Shown: positions 42,089-51,694, counted from the first letter of the stretch. The stretch is DNA of 64,000 nucleotides from Muribaculaceae bacterium Isolate-104 (HZI) (GCA_003762715.1 RIBJ01000039.1:22048-86047); one strand, 5' to 3'. A program made the numbers and translations. Notes: generated by a model from the letters alone, not told the origin.

Positions 42089-43545
42089 TGCGGGATGTTT
42101 TTGGGGTTGCCTGAGAGAGTTTTTTTCACACCTTGCTCGCGGTGGACAAGGCGCACCGTCACCGGATATTTCTCAGCAAGATGTGCCGCGAGATGCTCGG
42201 CGCAGTAGACAGACCGGTGCCTGCCGCCCGTGCAGCCAAACGACACGCAGAGCGAGGTGAAACCACGGCTAAGGTAGCGCTCCACGGAACTGTCGGTCAG
42301 AGAATATGCCGCCTCAAGAAAGCGCCCGGTGTCGGCGCAGCCGTCAAGAAACCCTATCACAGGGGCATCCATGCCGGTAAGGTGTCTGTACTCTTCATAA
42401 CGCCCCGGATTGTGAAGGGCGCGACAATCGAACACAAAGCCGCCGCCGTTGCCGGAACTGTCCTCCGGCAGACCTTTTTTGTACGAAAAACTGGTCACTG
42501 TCACTACAAGACCGTCAGCAGCGGCAGGCGCACAGGCTCTGCTGAATCGCTCACACCCGGCTATAGCGCCAAGCACACGGGCAAGTTCAGGCATGCCGCC
42601 GGGCATACCGTTGCCAAGAAGAGCACGCAGATTGTCCACAGCCGGAGGAATGCTCTTAAGAAAATGCTCCTTACGGCGCACAAGCCCTAGAAAGCCGTAT
42701 GCGCCAAGCACCTGAAGCGTGCGCAGCAGCACAAACAGCGGCAGACGCTCCGCACACAGCCGGCGACGCTCCGCAGTCATGGCGCACGAGTCAAGATAGC
42801 GGTTAAAAAGCATTGTCCTCAACGAGGCGGGCAAAGCCGCCCTTGCCTGCCACAGAAACGAAACCACATCATAGAGGCGGTTGCCACGCCTGGCACCCTG
42901 ATAGTCAATGAAGGTTATATTGCCCTTGTCGCCTACCATCACATTGCGGCTCTGGCAGTCGCGGAGCATTATGCAGTCGTAGCCACACCCCTCTACCAGC
43001 GCGGCGAGTGTCTCGAAATCATCTTCAAGACGCTCCTCGTCAAAATCAATGCCGGATGGCTTCAGAAAGCTGTATTTGAAGTAATTGAGATCCCACATCA
43101 CCGAGCGGCGATCCATTTCCTGACGCGGATAACAAAAGCTGTAGTCAAAGCCTGAGGCATCGGCGCTGTGAAAGGCGGCGAGGCTGTCCATGACAAGCCC
43201 GAGCGCGGTCATCGCTTCGGGGGCAAGGGTGCCGTCGGCGGCACGGCTGTCTGCAATAAGCCCGAACAGCGAGCGCGTGCCGGCATCGGTCTGTATGTAG
43301 CGCATACGGTCTGTACTCGCCGCAACCACCTGCGGCACAGGCAGCGACATGCGGGCAAACTCACGCGACATGTATATGAACGCCTCGTTTTCAGCCCGCG
43401 AAACGCCCGCAGTGCCAACAAACGAAGCTCCGTCGGCACGCATCATACGGTAATAGCTGCGGGTAGACCCCGCGCCGGCAATCGGCTCTACCGATACCGG
43501 ATGCTGTCCGAAAGTGCCAGCAAACAATTCTACGAGTTTCTGCAT
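42085..43545 (-). CDS. AmgK-like sugar kinase fused to a RapZ C-terminal domain
   Basis: This 486-residue protein has two domains. Residues 1-340 are an aminoglycoside-phosphotransferase-type kinase, with SRAENEAFIYMSREF, catalytic loop LRDCQSRNVMVGD and metal site FIDYQGARRG, as in AmgK (anomeric kinase of MurNAc/GlcNAc). Residues about 348-486 match the RapZ C-terminal domain (FDCRALHNPGRYEEYRHLTG, APVIGFLD, and the hallmark FGCTGGRHRSVYCAEHLAAH). In E. coli RapZ that domain senses glucosamine-6-phosphate. The RapZ N-terminal kinase lobe is absent, so this is a true fusion and not two genes. It overlaps the MurU-like gene by 4 bp. Feedback by amino-sugar phosphates on wall recycling is my inference. 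Confidence 0.87.
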   Translation of the reverse strand: MQKLVELFAGTFGQHPVSVEPIAGAGSTRSYYRMMRADGASFVGTAGVSRAENEAFIYMSREFARMSLPVPQVVAASTDRMRYIQTDAGTRSLFGLIADSRAADGTLAPEAMTALGLVMDSLAAFHSADASGFDYSFCYPRQEMDRRSVMWDLNYFKYSFLKPSGIDFDEERLEDDFETLAALVEGCGYDCIMLRDCQSRNVMVGDKGNITFIDYQGARRGNRLYDVVSFLWQARAALPASLRTMLFNRYLDSCAMTAERRRLCAERLPLFVLLRTLQVLGAYGFLGLVRRKEHFLKSIPPAVDNLRALLGNGMPGGMPELARVLGAIAGCERFSRACAPAAADGLVVTVTSFSYKKGLPEDSSGNGGGFVFDCRALHNPGRYEEYRHLTGMDAPVIGFLDGCADTGRFLEAAYSLTDSSVERYLSRGFTSLCVSFGCTGGRHRSVYCAEHLAAHLAEKYPVTVRLVHREQGVKKTLSGNPKNIPQ

Positions 43546-43592
43546 GATGCAAAGTTAACGCGAAATTACCGTTTGCCGGCAAGCCTCATGAC

Positions 43593-43632
43593 AAAAAAAG
43601 AACCGGAATCGGCTTTTAGAGCCTCTTCCGGT
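43593..43632 (-). terminator. Terminator of the small coiled-coil gene
   Basis: The arms accggaa and ttccggt (43602-43608, 43626-43632) are followed on the minus strand by a T-run. Confidence 0.75.
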
Positions 43633-43685
43633 CAAAAATATACTCGTAAGAATTATCAGTTTTTCTTGACAATGCCGCTCCGCCG

Positions 43686-43901
43686 TCATTCTTTGTTGAC
43701 AACCTCGCGGATTTTTTCAGTAGCCTTGGCAACCACGTCCAGAAGTTTTACAACTTCCGCCTTGCGGATTCGCGACTCCTGCGCCTCGACGAGCTTTGTA
43801 AGGGTGTCTTTTATCTCGGTAAGGGTGTATCTGCTCAAATCTACTTCCTCTTTGGCAAGAGCTTTTTCAAGCAGACTTTTTTCTTTTTTCATCCGTGCCA
43901 T
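43686..43901 (-). CDS. Small helical protein, unknown function
   Basis: 71 residues, mostly Lys/Glu/Leu helix (LSRYTLTEIKDTLTKLVEAQ, then VVKLLDVVAKATEKIREVVN), probably a coiled coil and soluble. It has its own terminator downstream. The gene lies between the kinase-RapZ gene and the GH110 gene on the same strand. No family recognised. Confidence 0.7.
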   Translation of the reverse strand: MARMKKEKSLLEKALAKEEVDLSRYTLTEIKDTLTKLVEAQESRIRKAEVVKLLDVVAKATEKIREVVNKE

Positions 43902-43986
43902 ATCTCTATAATAGTTTTTTTGGGGTTAGCATTCATAATGTCTAACACCTGAGGCACAATTTGGTTCGTGGCACGGACAATTTTGC

Positions 43987-45792
43987 TTACCGTATGTCAA
44001 AGCCCACCTGCCGGGGGTGAGAGAAGGTGTTGTTTTCGACTATGGCGTTTTTCACGCGCAGAAACCTGAATGTGAAGTTGTTTTGATGAAATGCGGGGTA
44101 GTCGTTGTTGAGAGTGACAGTGTTGTTGACAAATCGCAGACCGTCGACCGACTTGGCAAAAAGCACCGGAGCGTCGAAGGTCGCGAAACGGTTGCCCTCT
44201 ATCACTATGCCGCTGTGAAAATACTTCGACTGCGAGCCGAGGTCCGGAATCTCGGGATAAATCGAAATTACCGCTTCGGTGAACTGGAACATGTTTGTGA
44301 GCGAGTTGACAAAGGTGTTGTCGCTGATAAGCACGTCGCGGCAGGCTCCGGTCTCGAACCAGCCGTTGCAGTCGCCGCACAGCAGAATAGCGGTACCGGA
44401 TGTATGGTCAAACAGGTTTGACACCGCCTCGACACGGCGCGGGGTGGAGAAGAGGCTGCCTCGGGCGCGGTTGTTGCGCACAGTGTTGCGGCTGAATGTT
44501 ACCGAAGGGGTCCATGTGAGGTTTTCAATGCCGCAGGAGCTGCCGGCATTCACGGCGGTGTCGACCGGCTGGGTGAATGTTATCCTCATCAGCTTGGCTC
44601 CTGTCACCGAGGGGGCGTCGGCAGGTTCTATCGAGGCTATGGTGTTGGGAGTGCCTACAATCTCCATTGTGCGCGATGCCACGAACTGCACCGTATCGCC
44701 AGGCTCGCCCCATTTGAATCCGTACGACTGCGGGTGCATGTACCTTCCGGTAAGAGTGTGGTCGTCGATACGCTCAACCACCTTGAGGTAAGTGCCGTGG
44801 ACATTTATGGCATCGTCCATCATCGACTCGTACAGACCGCCCGACGAAGAGATATGCCCCTTGCAGCCTGAAAAATGGGTGGCGTCTGCCTGAGTAGTGT
44901 AATATCGACGGTCGTCATCGCCGCGCAGGCACACCCCGAAGCCTTCGAGAGCAACTCCGTCACACAGCTGGGCAAGCAGCCCCATGCCCTCGGCATAGTG
45001 AACCCGCACATTTGTCAGCGAAGTGTTTGTGTTCTCGCTCAGAAAGATGCCCGGCGAAGGGCGGTCCCATGTACGGAGTGCAACCTTTGTGCCGGGCACA
45101 AGCGAGGCGTGGTGCCACTTGGGCGCAAGATAAGAGCCGTTCTTGAGCGCCACCACACTGTCGAGCGGAGCATAGATGTCGCTTGTGCGGTACACAATAC
45201 GGCGGCTCTCCGGCTCAAACGCTATGCCCGCGCGCGGCATAAGCTCCCAGCCATGCCCGCGGGCTATGAAGCGGTGCTTTTTGTCCACACGGCAGTCTGT
45301 CCACTCCTCGGGACGGAACACAATGCCCGCTTCGCTGTTGTTCTCCACAGTAACCTGTGTAATCTGCGTATCGGCAAAGTCTATGTTTATATCGCTGACA
45401 CTCACGCCCGAAGAGTTGACTACCGCAACAGGAATCATACGCCCGTGACACATAAATTCAGCACCGTTGCCCTTTATCGCAAGATTGGTCCAACCGTCTA
45501 TATTCAGCCCTACCCTCTTTTCCGGAGTCTGGTCATGATTCGATATATAATAATTGGTGACAACGGCCTTTTCGGGATAAAAATTATAGACTCCCGGGGC
45601 AAATTCTATTGTCACATCCTCCTTGCCGTAACGCTCGGCTATGGCTGTCAAAGCCTTTGACAGTTTGGGCGACATATCCGCCTTGATTCCGGGACGTATC
45701 CCGAATTCTTTCAAATCGACAACATGCCCCGCGCTGAGCGCGAAAGCACACAAAAGCATTGCTGATGCTACTGTTTTTCTAATATGGTACAT
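43987..45792 (-). CDS. Secreted GH110-type alpha-1,3-galactosidase
   Basis: This 601-residue protein has a signal peptide (about 1-21) and a right-handed beta-helix body. Blocks characteristic of GH110 are QADATHFSGCKGHISSSGGL and YESMMDDAINVHGTYLKV, with the acidic pair in DDAINVHG probably catalytic. GH110 enzymes of gut Bacteroides cleave terminal alpha-1,3-galactose, including the blood-group B antigen, from mucin-type glycans. Sub-specificity (branched or linear) cannot be read here. It stands alone, with no SusCD directly attached. Confidence 0.83.
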   Translation of the reverse strand: MYHIRKTVASAMLLCAFALSAGHVVDLKEFGIRPGIKADMSPKLSKALTAIAERYGKEDVTIEFAPGVYNFYPEKAVVTNYYISNHDQTPEKRVGLNIDGWTNLAIKGNGAEFMCHGRMIPVAVVNSSGVSVSDINIDFADTQITQVTVENNSEAGIVFRPEEWTDCRVDKKHRFIARGHGWELMPRAGIAFEPESRRIVYRTSDIYAPLDSVVALKNGSYLAPKWHHASLVPGTKVALRTWDRPSPGIFLSENTNTSLTNVRVHYAEGMGLLAQLCDGVALEGFGVCLRGDDDRRYYTTQADATHFSGCKGHISSSGGLYESMMDDAINVHGTYLKVVERIDDHTLTGRYMHPQSYGFKWGEPGDTVQFVASRTMEIVGTPNTIASIEPADAPSVTGAKLMRITFTQPVDTAVNAGSSCGIENLTWTPSVTFSRNTVRNNRARGSLFSTPRRVEAVSNLFDHTSGTAILLCGDCNGWFETGACRDVLISDNTFVNSLTNMFQFTEAVISIYPEIPDLGSQSKYFHSGIVIEGNRFATFDAPVLFAKSVDGLRFVNNTVTLNNDYPAFHQNNFTFRFLRVKNAIVENNTFSHPRQVGFDIR

Positions 45793-45942
45793 TTCAAAAA
45801 TTATAATTTGATTAATAGCTCAATGAGCTGCATAAGCACTATTTTTCACAAATATAGCTCCATTTGCCCATATTTTCAAAAAAACAGAGACTTCCGGATA
45901 TACAAAAGTGCAATTTCGCATGAAACGGCATTACGCTCACCG

Positions 45943-45950
45943 TAACTTTG
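45943..45950 (+). promoter_or_regulatory. Orphan promoter upstream of the cobalamin riboswitch
   Basis: TAACTTTG followed by CAGC, an excellent -7 match, 260 bp ahead of the btuB promoter. The only frame after it (ATG at 45980) looks unlike a gene. It may be a second btu promoter or drive a small RNA over 45957-46200. Confidence 0.45.
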
Positions 45951-46209
45951 CAGCATATTAAACACAAACACACATCGCCATGAGATTTATTATTTTCTCC
46001 GAACCAATCAAATGCTGCCGCGAATGGCAGCAACCCGCCTTGCAGCTCGCTGCAAAGCTCACAGTATCAGATGTCGCCGCTGCCTGCTATGCAAAAACTC
46101 CGGCTCGCTACAACTGCTACAGAACCTGCAGTCCGCTGAAATGCCGGTTGAAAAGACTGTCGCACATGTTGAATTTTTCGAAGTACGCTTGCATTAACAA
46201 TATTTTTTG

Positions 46210-46217
46210 TAACTTTG
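46210..46217 (+). promoter_or_regulatory. -7 element of the btu operon
   Basis: TAACTTTG directly before the riboswitch; the expected start is near 46223. Confidence 0.7.
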
Positions 46218-46223
46218 CACCGC

Positions 46224-46400
46224 TTGGGTTCGCAGGCTGCCTGTCAGCTGTCGCGACTAAGAGGGAACCGGGTGAGAATCCCGGACAGTCCCGCTGCGGT
46301 AATTTCCACAAAGGCACCATTACACACGCCACTGAGTACGAATCATCGGCTCGGGAAGGCAATGGATACGCCGGAATAAGTCCGAAGACCTGCCCGGCTA
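46224..46400 (+). promoter_or_regulatory. Cobalamin riboswitch
   Basis: The conserved core is readable: GGGAACCGGGTGAGAATCCC near 46262, then GGACAGTCCCGCTGCGGTAA, GCCACTG near 46330, and the B12 box AGTCCGAAGACCTGCC at 46379-46394. It lies 28 bp before btuB. Binding of adenosylcobalamin or a relative should reduce expression of the uptake genes, as for this class in general. Confidence 0.95.
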
Positions 46401-46427
46401 ACCACATACAATGTTTGTCTTTCGAGG

Positions 46428-48437
46428 ATGAGAAAACATCGCATTTGTGCCGCTCTGCTGGCATTGCTTTTTATTTTGCCGACCGCTCGCGCCGGTTTGA
46501 CTGCGGATTGTTCCCTGCTACAGGACAACGACACCACAGGTCGCACCCTTTCCACTGTAACCGTTCTTGGATCCGGAAACAAATCCGTTACATCTGCCGC
46601 CCCGTTGTTTCGCCTCTCCTCGTCACGCCTGGAGAGATTCGGATTCACAGACATGGGGCAGGCTCTGAAACGTCTTCCGGGTATCACTCTGAAGGACTAC
46701 GGAGGCGCAGGAGGACTCAAGACTGTGTCCGTGCGCGGACTCGGAGCTGCCCACACCGCTGTGGTGTATGACGGCGTAGCATTGAGCGAATGCCAAAGCG
46801 GAGAAATTGACCTTGGTCGGTTCTCACCGGACAACATTGACGCGCTTAGCCTCGCGATAGGCGACAACGACGACATTTTCCAGCCGGCACGGGTTCTCGC
46901 TTCCGCCGCATCGGTTTTCGTATCAAACACACCCTCTACCGGCAATGACACCTTTAATATAACAGGCAGACTGCGCGCCGGGTCATTCGGATATGTCAAC
47001 CCCTTTGCTAAAATCAACGCAAGGTGGCGAGAGCGCTTCGCCGCTAACATATCTGCCGACTTTTCCAGAGCCGACAACTGCTACCCCTTCGCTCTTAAAA
47101 ACGGCAACAGCACCACCACCGAGCATCGTAACAACAGCAAAAGTCTGATAGGCAACACTGAAGCTAATTTCGTCTACACTCCCGACGCTTCATCTCGGCT
47201 ATCAGCCAAACTGTATTACTACGACAGCGACAGGCAGCTTCCCGGACCGGTGATTTATTACAACAATGACAACCGCGAAAAACTGCGTGAACGCACCGCT
47301 TTCGCCCAGACAACATACCGCTCCGCACTCTCTTCCGTCTTGTCTTTGCTCGCCAACGCCAAATTCAGCTGGAGCGACTCGCGCTACAGCGATTTCGGAG
47401 GCACATATCCCGGAGGAGAACTGCATCAGAACTACTGCCAGCGCGAAGCATACGCCTCCGCAGCCCTGTTATGGTTTCCCGTGAAAAGCGTGGCTTTGGA
47501 CTACTCTGCCGACTACGCCTTCAACAACCTGTCGAGCAACCTCGCCACAGATACCCGTCCGTGGCGACACAGCTTGCTTCAGAGCCTGAGCCTGCGCTGG
47601 AAAAACAGACACTTCACTATCAACGCAAGAGCACTCGCCTCTATCTACCGCAACGGAGCGCACTCCGGCGAAGCCGCCAAAAACGCCTCAAGGCTGAGCC
47701 CTTCGGCAAGCATCAGCTACAGACCGTTTGCAAAGCGCAACCTGTTCGTCAGATTCTCTTACAAGAGCATTTTCAGAATGCCGACATTCAACGAATCCTA
47801 TTTCTTCCACTACGGAAGCCCGACTCTGAACCCCGAAAACACCGACCAGTTCAACCTCGGAGTCACATGGCAGGCTGCCCCTGCCTCTTGGCTCACCGAC
47901 ATAACCCTGACAGCAGACGCCTACATGAACAGCGTCAGCGACAAAATAGTCGCCGTACCATACAACCTGTTCGTGTGGAGGGTGGTAAACCTCGACAAAG
48001 TGAGGGGACACGGGCTGGACCTGTCGCTGAACTGCGACTTCGCCGTTGGCGGGAAGCACTCGGTGCTGCTTACCGCCAACTACAGCTACCAGAGAATGGA
48101 ACCCCGCACAACCCCCTCTTACTACGGCAACCAGATTCCGTATATACCGCGCAACAGCGGAGGAATCTCCGGCAGCTACGAAAACCCATGGGTAAACATA
48201 TCGCTGAGTCTCACTGCCGTGTCGGCGCGATACTCCACAATCGACAACAACCCCGACACACGGATTGCAGGGTATGCCGAGACCGGAGCCGCTATATACC
48301 GGTCGTTCTCTATCGGAAAATGCCGCTTTGAAGCCCGCCTCGACATGCTGAACTTATTTGACCGCCAGTACTGCGTACTCGCAAGATACCCCATGCCCGG
48401 ACGCTCTTTCAGAGCCGGTCTCAAAATTGAACTGTAA
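46428..48437 (+). CDS. btuB: TonB-dependent cobalamin receptor BtuB
   Basis: This 669-residue outer-membrane transporter has a signal peptide (about 1-22, ending ARA), a plug (about 38-165, with MGQALKRLPGITLKDYG, VSVRGLG and VVYDGVALSE) and a barrel ending LKIEL. Its size and lack of a SusC-type N-terminal domain fit BtuB. The cobalamin riboswitch immediately upstream makes the substrate nearly certain. It is followed 23 bp later by a BtuG-like lipoprotein, as in Bacteroides B12 loci. Confidence 0.93.
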   Translation: MRKHRICAALLALLFILPTARAGLTADCSLLQDNDTTGRTLSTVTVLGSGNKSVTSAAPLFRLSSSRLERFGFTDMGQALKRLPGITLKDYGGAGGLKTVSVRGLGAAHTAVVYDGVALSECQSGEIDLGRFSPDNIDALSLAIGDNDDIFQPARVLASAASVFVSNTPSTGNDTFNITGRLRAGSFGYVNPFAKINARWRERFAANISADFSRADNCYPFALKNGNSTTTEHRNNSKSLIGNTEANFVYTPDASSRLSAKLYYYDSDRQLPGPVIYYNNDNREKLRERTAFAQTTYRSALSSVLSLLANAKFSWSDSRYSDFGGTYPGGELHQNYCQREAYASAALLWFPVKSVALDYSADYAFNNLSSNLATDTRPWRHSLLQSLSLRWKNRHFTINARALASIYRNGAHSGEAAKNASRLSPSASISYRPFAKRNLFVRFSYKSIFRMPTFNESYFFHYGSPTLNPENTDQFNLGVTWQAAPASWLTDITLTADAYMNSVSDKIVAVPYNLFVWRVVNLDKVRGHGLDLSLNCDFAVGGKHSVLLTANYSYQRMEPRTTPSYYGNQIPYIPRNSGGISGSYENPWVNISLSLTAVSARYSTIDNNPDTRIAGYAETGAAIYRSFSIGKCRFEARLDMLNLFDRQYCVLARYPMPGRSFRAGLKIEL

Positions 48438-48460
48438 TTAAACTTTATAACAATCATTTT

Positions 48461-49579
48461 ATGAACAATCGTTTTCTTACTCTCGGCGCAATAGCGCTAC
48501 TTTCCGCAACAGCATTCACTTCCTGTGACGACAACCCAGACATTGAGCCGGTTATTGACACGGTTGAAGTGAGCGACGGCGTTTTTGTCGTAAACCAAGG
48601 CAACTACTACTCCAACATAGCCGGCACTCTCACATATGTTGACTTCGACAGCAAAACCGCTACACAAAAAGCTTTCGCCGCCGCCAACTCAGGCATGGTG
48701 CTCGGCGATACCCCTCAGGACGCCATCGTCTACGGATCGAAATTGTACATATCCGTTTACGACAGCAATATCATCCGCGTGGTAGACCGAAAGACACTCT
48801 CCCTGATCAAAGACATTCAACCCGGTTCCGGCTCGGTACCCGGCTCAAAACCTCGATACATCACAGCCCATGAAGGAAAACTTTACATCTCAATGTACGA
48901 CGGCTATGTCGCAAAATTAGACACCGTCTCACTCAACATTGAAAGCAGTGTAAAAGTTGGGCCCAACCCCGATGGCATCGCCGTGTTCAACAACCGTATA
49001 TATGTGGCTAATTCCGACGGCTTGAACTATTTGGCAGGATACGCCAACGGAAAGACCGTCAGCGAAATTGACATAGCTACATTCTCCGAACTCCGCAAAA
49101 TACCCGTAGGACTCAACCCCGGTCAAGTAGCGGCTACCTCAGCAGGAGTATATGTTATATGCAGGGGCGACTACACCTCAATACCCTCCACTTTGCAGGC
49201 TATAAACGCTGACGGCTCTACAACCGACATCTGCACTGCAACCCTCATGTGCGCCACCGAATCGGCTTTGTACTACATAGACTCACCGGTTGACGGCGGC
49301 GGCATAACAGCCTTCAGCCGCCGGGCAGCCGACACCGGAGCTACCGTCTCATACTCTATTGACAAAATAAGCGCTCCCGCTGCTATAGGTGTAGAACCAG
49401 TATCCGGCAACATCTTCATAACCGCATACACCATGGGCAACTCCGGCTACGCCGACTACAATGCGCCGGGCTTCATGAATCATTATGACGAAAACGGCAA
49501 TTTCGTAGCCCGCTACGATGTCGGACTAAGCCCCTGCGCCATAGCATTCAACAACACCGTTGTATACAATGTACACTAA
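48461..49579 (+). CDS. btuG: BtuG-like surface lipoprotein, beta-propeller
   Basis: This 372-residue lipoprotein has lipobox TSC (mature Cys at about 22) followed by acidic DDNPD, which favours surface export. The body is a seven-bladed YncE/DUF5074-type propeller with repeats such as GSKLYISVYDSNIIRVVDRK, EGKLYISMYDGYVAKLDTVS and NNRIYVANSDGLNYLAGYAN. In Bacteroides, BtuG binds cobalamin extremely tightly at the surface and docks on BtuB. Position between btuB and btuF under a riboswitch supports that role. Confidence 0.9.
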   Translation: MNNRFLTLGAIALLSATAFTSCDDNPDIEPVIDTVEVSDGVFVVNQGNYYSNIAGTLTYVDFDSKTATQKAFAAANSGMVLGDTPQDAIVYGSKLYISVYDSNIIRVVDRKTLSLIKDIQPGSGSVPGSKPRYITAHEGKLYISMYDGYVAKLDTVSLNIESSVKVGPNPDGIAVFNNRIYVANSDGLNYLAGYANGKTVSEIDIATFSELRKIPVGLNPGQVAATSAGVYVICRGDYTSIPSTLQAINADGSTTDICTATLMCATESALYYIDSPVDGGGITAFSRRAADTGATVSYSIDKISAPAAIGVEPVSGNIFITAYTMGNSGYADYNAPGFMNHYDENGNFVARYDVGLSPCAIAFNNTVVYNVH

Positions 49580-50696
49580 TCTTAAAATATTATTTTTTCT
49601 GCCGACGCTTCTTCTGACACTCGGCTGCTCCTCTCCCCGGAGCAGCCGGGCAGAAGACCGCGCCGAAGAAAAAGAACTCCGCCACGCATCCCTGCTGTCA
49701 CTCAAAGACTACGGCAACGCAACAGTAGCTGAGATACAAAACCCTTGGGACTCTACCGAAACCCTTGCAACATACATACTTCTGCCTCGCTCGGTGTCGG
49801 TGCCGGACTCACTGCCCGACGGCACTATCGTAAGAATTCCTCTCGACAATTCTCTGATATACTCGGCAGTACACATAGGTCTTGTCAATGAGCTCGGTGC
49901 CGCCGACGCAATAAAAGGCGTGTGTGATGCCAAATACATAAACAACCCGGAAATCGCTGCCGGAATCGCTGCCGGCGCAATAACCGACTGCGGCAACAGC
50001 ATGACTCCCGACGTTGAAAGGATTATGGCACTGAATCCCGATGCCATTCTGCTCTCCCCTTATGAAAACTCAGCCACCAACGCCCGTATAGAAAAACTCG
50101 GCATACCGGTAATACAGTGTGCCGACTACATGGAAGTCAGCCCGCTCGCAAGAGCCGAATGGATGAAATTTTTCGGACTGCTGTTCGGCAAGGAACTTAC
50201 AGCCGACTCAATTTTTTCCGAAGTAGAAAGCAGGTATCTCGCAGTCAAAAACATGACAGACAGCGTTTCCTGCCGCCCTTCTGTGATTTTCGACGGCATA
50301 TACGCCAACCAATGGTATGTCCCCGGCAAAAACACCACAGCTGCTGTGTACATCCGCGATGCCGGAGGCTCCAACCCGTTTGACAGCATAGCCCCGGCAA
50401 ACAGCCTGCCGCTATCTCCCGAGCAGGTACTTATGCTTGCTCAAAACGCCGATTTCTGGTTTGTCAGATACGCCTCTCGGATGCCCCTTACCCTTGAAGG
50501 ATTCCTGTCGGAACAACGGATATACCCGCAATTTACCGCCGCAGGAAAAGGCAACGTTTTGTTCTGCAACACCATCAAAGAACCATTTTACGACGAAACC
50601 CCGTTCCACCCGGACATATTCTTGACGGAACTCGCATCGGTTCTACACCCGTCGCTCGGCATAACCCCGCAGAAACACTACTTCTCCAGACCGTGA
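49560..50696 (+). CDS. btuF: Cobalamin ABC transporter substrate-binding lipoprotein BtuF-like
   Basis: This 378-residue protein is a helical-backbone metallocycle-binding protein (Peripla_BP_2). The lipobox is TLGC near residue 23, anchoring it on the periplasmic side. Typical features are LVNELGAADAIKGVCDAKYI, the PDAILLSPYENS strand and IPVIQCADYMEVSPLARAEW. It overlaps btuG by 20 bp and the permease by 4 bp. Either Met (49560 or 49569) could be the start. It delivers cobalamin from BtuB to BtuC. Confidence 0.88.
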   Translation: MYTMYTNLKILFFLPTLLLTLGCSSPRSSRAEDRAEEKELRHASLLSLKDYGNATVAEIQNPWDSTETLATYILLPRSVSVPDSLPDGTIVRIPLDNSLIYSAVHIGLVNELGAADAIKGVCDAKYINNPEIAAGIAAGAITDCGNSMTPDVERIMALNPDAILLSPYENSATNARIEKLGIPVIQCADYMEVSPLARAEWMKFFGLLFGKELTADSIFSEVESRYLAVKNMTDSVSCRPSVIFDGIYANQWYVPGKNTTAAVYIRDAGGSNPFDSIAPANSLPLSPEQVLMLAQNADFWFVRYASRMPLTLEGFLSEQRIYPQFTAAGKGNVLFCNTIKEPFYDETPFHPDIFLTELASVLHPSLGITPQKHYFSRP

Positions 50697-51694
50697 GATT
50701 CACCCTGCTTGCCATACCGACCGCAGTTCTCGCCATTGCCAACATTTTTGTTGGCAGTGTAGCCATACCGCCGAGTGATGTAATCGACATTTTGCTCGGC
50801 AAAGACTCATCTGTCGCCGCATACTCCTTCATTGTACTCCAGAGCCGCCTGCCACAGATGCTCACAGCATTGATAGCCGGAGCCTCGCTCGCCGTTTCGG
50901 GACTGATGCTTCAGACCGCGTTCAGAAACCCTCTCGCCTCACCCTCCATACTCGGCATAACATCCGGGGCAAGTCTCGGAGTTGCCTGCGTCACCCTGCT
51001 CACCGGAGGATCCATAGCCGCGGCAGGCATCACCACTGGTGGATTCATAGCAATAATGTCTGCCGCTTTTGCCGGCAGCATGGCTACCATGGCACTGCTC
51101 CTGATATTGTCCGCCGTACTTAAAAACGACCTCATGCTGCTAATCATCGGAGTGCTTCTCAGCTACCTGGTATCATCTCTGATAACGCTGCTCAACTTCA
51201 GCGCATCGGCAGACGGTATACAAAGCTACATAATGTGGGGCATGGGTTCTTTCAGCAGCGTGCCCGAAAACCACATACCGCTGTTCGCCGCCATTGCTGC
51301 CGCCGGCATAGTGCCTGCCCTGCTGCTGATAAAGCCCCTCAACATAATACAACTCGGAAGCTCCTATGCCAGAAACCTCGGAGTAAACCTCGTCAGAACA
51401 AGAAATCTGCTGCTGCTCTCCACAGGCATTCTCACCGCCGGAGTAACCGCCTACTGCGGACCGGTGGCGTTCATAGGTCTTGCAGTTCCGCACATCACCC
51501 GCATGATATTCCGCACAGCCGACCACCGATCCCTCATGCCCGCAACGCTGCTGTGCGGCAGCTGCACCGCCCTGCTGTGCAACCTCCTTTGCGCACTACC
51601 GTCTGCCGGAGTACTGCCGCTGAACGCTGTTACCCCTGTCATAGGAATACCCGTCATAATCTATGTGATACTTTGCCGCAGGCAAAAACTATAG
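50693..51694 (+). CDS. btuC: Cobalamin ABC transporter permease BtuC-like
   Basis: This 333-residue FecCD-family permease has about ten membrane helices. Family blocks are LPQMLTALIAGASLAVSGLML, NPLASPSILGITSGASLGVA and the cytoplasmic coupling region GLAVPHITRMIF. The start is a GTG overlapping the btuF stop (GTGA). The usual third partner, the BtuD ATPase, is absent downstream; the next gene is rplY on a new promoter. The ATPase must come from elsewhere or be shared with another system. Confidence 0.92.
   Translation: MRFTLLAIPTAVLAIANIFVGSVAIPPSDVIDILLGKDSSVAAYSFIVLQSRLPQMLTALIAGASLAVSGLMLQTAFRNPLASPSILGITSGASLGVACVTLLTGGSIAAAGITTGGFIAIMSAAFAGSMATMALLLILSAVLKNDLMLLIIGVLLSYLVSSLITLLNFSASADGIQSYIMWGMGSFSSVPENHIPLFAAIAAAGIVPALLLIKPLNIIQLGSSYARNLGVNLVRTRNLLLLSTGILTAGVTAYCGPVAFIGLAVPHITRMIFRTADHRSLMPATLLCGSCTALLCNLLCALPSAGVLPLNAVTPVIGIPVIIYVILCRRQKL

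Noticed and set aside
46012..46197. Small Arg/Cys-rich plus-strand frame of 61 residues
   Set aside because: Biased composition, no signal, overlapping another weak frame; insufficient support.
45980..46771. A 263-residue plus-strand frame behind the orphan promoter
   Set aside because: It reads through the btuB promoter, the whole cobalamin riboswitch and into btuB in the wrong phase. Only its first ~70 codons could be real, and they show no family signal.
47471..48331. A 286-residue frame overlapping btuB in another phase
   Set aside because: It lies inside the btuB barrel, is rich in Arg/Gln/Pro and has no family features.
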